A stretch of DNA of 64,000 nucleotides from Mycoplasmopsis glycophila (GTDB lineage: Bacteria; Bacillota_I; Bacilli_A; Mycoplasmatales; Metamycoplasmataceae), in NCBI RefSeq assembly GCF_900660605.1, contig NZ_LR215024.1:682001-746000 (forward strand), in the 5' to 3' direction. Made by a program: the position numbers and the translations under genes. Positions 63,673 to 64,000 of the stretch are shown in pieces. The notes beneath the pieces are model-generated. The model was not told the DNA's origin. It worked only from the letters and a program-made list of their open reading frames with translations, and searched no databases. Position 1 is the stretch's first letter, and the number at the start of each line of letters is the position of its first letter.

Positions 63673-64000
63673 GACTTGATTTAGGAACTAAATCTTGTGG
63701 ATTTGCAATCACTGATCAGGACGAAATAATTGCAACAGGATTAGAAAATTATATGTTTGAAGAGAACAATTTTGAAATGCCACTTGAAAGAATTGGTTTT
63801 TATCTTCAAACTTATCCAAATAAAATCGATGGAATCGTACTTGGTTATCCACTTAAAATTAGTGGTGAAAAAAGCGAGAGAACTTTGATGGTTGAAGCTT
63901 TCAAAAAATTAATTGAAGAAAAATACAACATTCCTGTTTTACTTGTGAATGAACAATATTCGACAAAAAAAGTTACAGAAGTTCTCATCAACGCAGGTTT
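63660..64000 (+). CDS. ruvX: RuvX/YqgF-type Holliday junction resolvase-like protein (partial)
   Basis: The first 113 residues: [17 protein letters not shown] with the catalytic Asp at the N-terminus, GIVLGYPL and LLVNEQYST (in place of the usual DERLTT). This RNase H-like family acts in 16S rRNA 5' processing and was first described as a resolvase. The ATG lies inside the end of alaS, the usual alaS-ruvX order of Firmicutes. The rest is outside the window. Confidence 0.9.
   Translation, partial: MRKLGLDLGTKSCGFAITDQDEIIATGLENYMFEENNFEMPLERIGFYLQTYPNKIDGIVLGYPLKISGEKSERTLMVEAFKKLIEEKYNIPVLLVNEQYSTKKVTEVLINAG

Overview
This 64 kb AT-rich window comes from a mycoplasma chromosome. TGA is read as tryptophan throughout: many conserved genes (metK, lepA, gyrB, alaS, hsdR) stay open only under genetic code 4, and all CDS coordinates here use that code. 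Coding density is high, lipoproteins and membrane proteins replace a cell wall, and many genes overlap by a few bases. Gene content suggests the M. bovis / M. synoviae side of the family (Mycoplasmopsis-like); that placement is inference.

Left edge (1-2.0 kb): the N-terminal part of a relaxase-like protein, an unknown 287-aa protein with a TTG start, and a decayed ATPase fragment, which look like remains of a mobile element. 2.0-7.9 kb (minus): pgsA, two unknown genes, mgtE, the diadenylate cyclase gene and a small tail-anchored protein; then a Nudix hydrolase and metK, the latter preceded by a SAM-riboswitch-like leader. 8-14.6 kb: one gene for a 2,225-aa helical surface protein. 14.9-18 kb: rbfA, then a plus-strand type II restriction-modification pair whose methyltransferase carries an in-frame GA repeat. 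18.2-25 kb (minus): the run rarA-pheS-ung-pheT-glyA-tpx.

25-34.5 kb (plus): lepA, rplK-rplA, ychF, tRNA-Trp (tRNA-His on minus), gyrB, trmB and a YitT-family membrane protein. 34.5-38.1 kb (minus): a secreted/anchored nuclease, a tiny hydrophobic peptide gene with features of a type I toxin-antitoxin locus, and ptsG (EIICBA). 38.6-43.1 kb: a nucleotide-kinase-like gene, a YqaJ-like nuclease, a LacI-type regulator and an EndA-like nuclease lipoprotein. 43.3-49.5 kb: a six-gene plus-strand operon with an ABC permease, an ABC ATPase and four overlapping lipoprotein genes. 49.6-56.3 kb (minus): a type I restriction-modification locus (hsdR, hsdM, hsdS). 56.5-64 kb: rplJ-rplL, fpg, a nicotinamidase-like gene, a Smr protein, a degenerate EIIA-like protein, mnmA, alaS and the start of ruvX.

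The most notable points are: (1) an hsdS with a (AG)13 tract that now fuses a normal two-domain specificity subunit to a third target-recognition half, plus a 12-bp (AELK)3 repeat in its central spacer; (2) the same type of GA repeat in the C5 methyltransferase gene; (3) a compact locus at 35.33-35.53 kb with a 21-residue hydrophobic peptide, a candidate convergent small RNA, a bidirectional terminator and matching direct repeats, the layout of Fst/par type I toxin-antitoxin modules; (4) a divergent SAM-riboswitch-like leader on metK.
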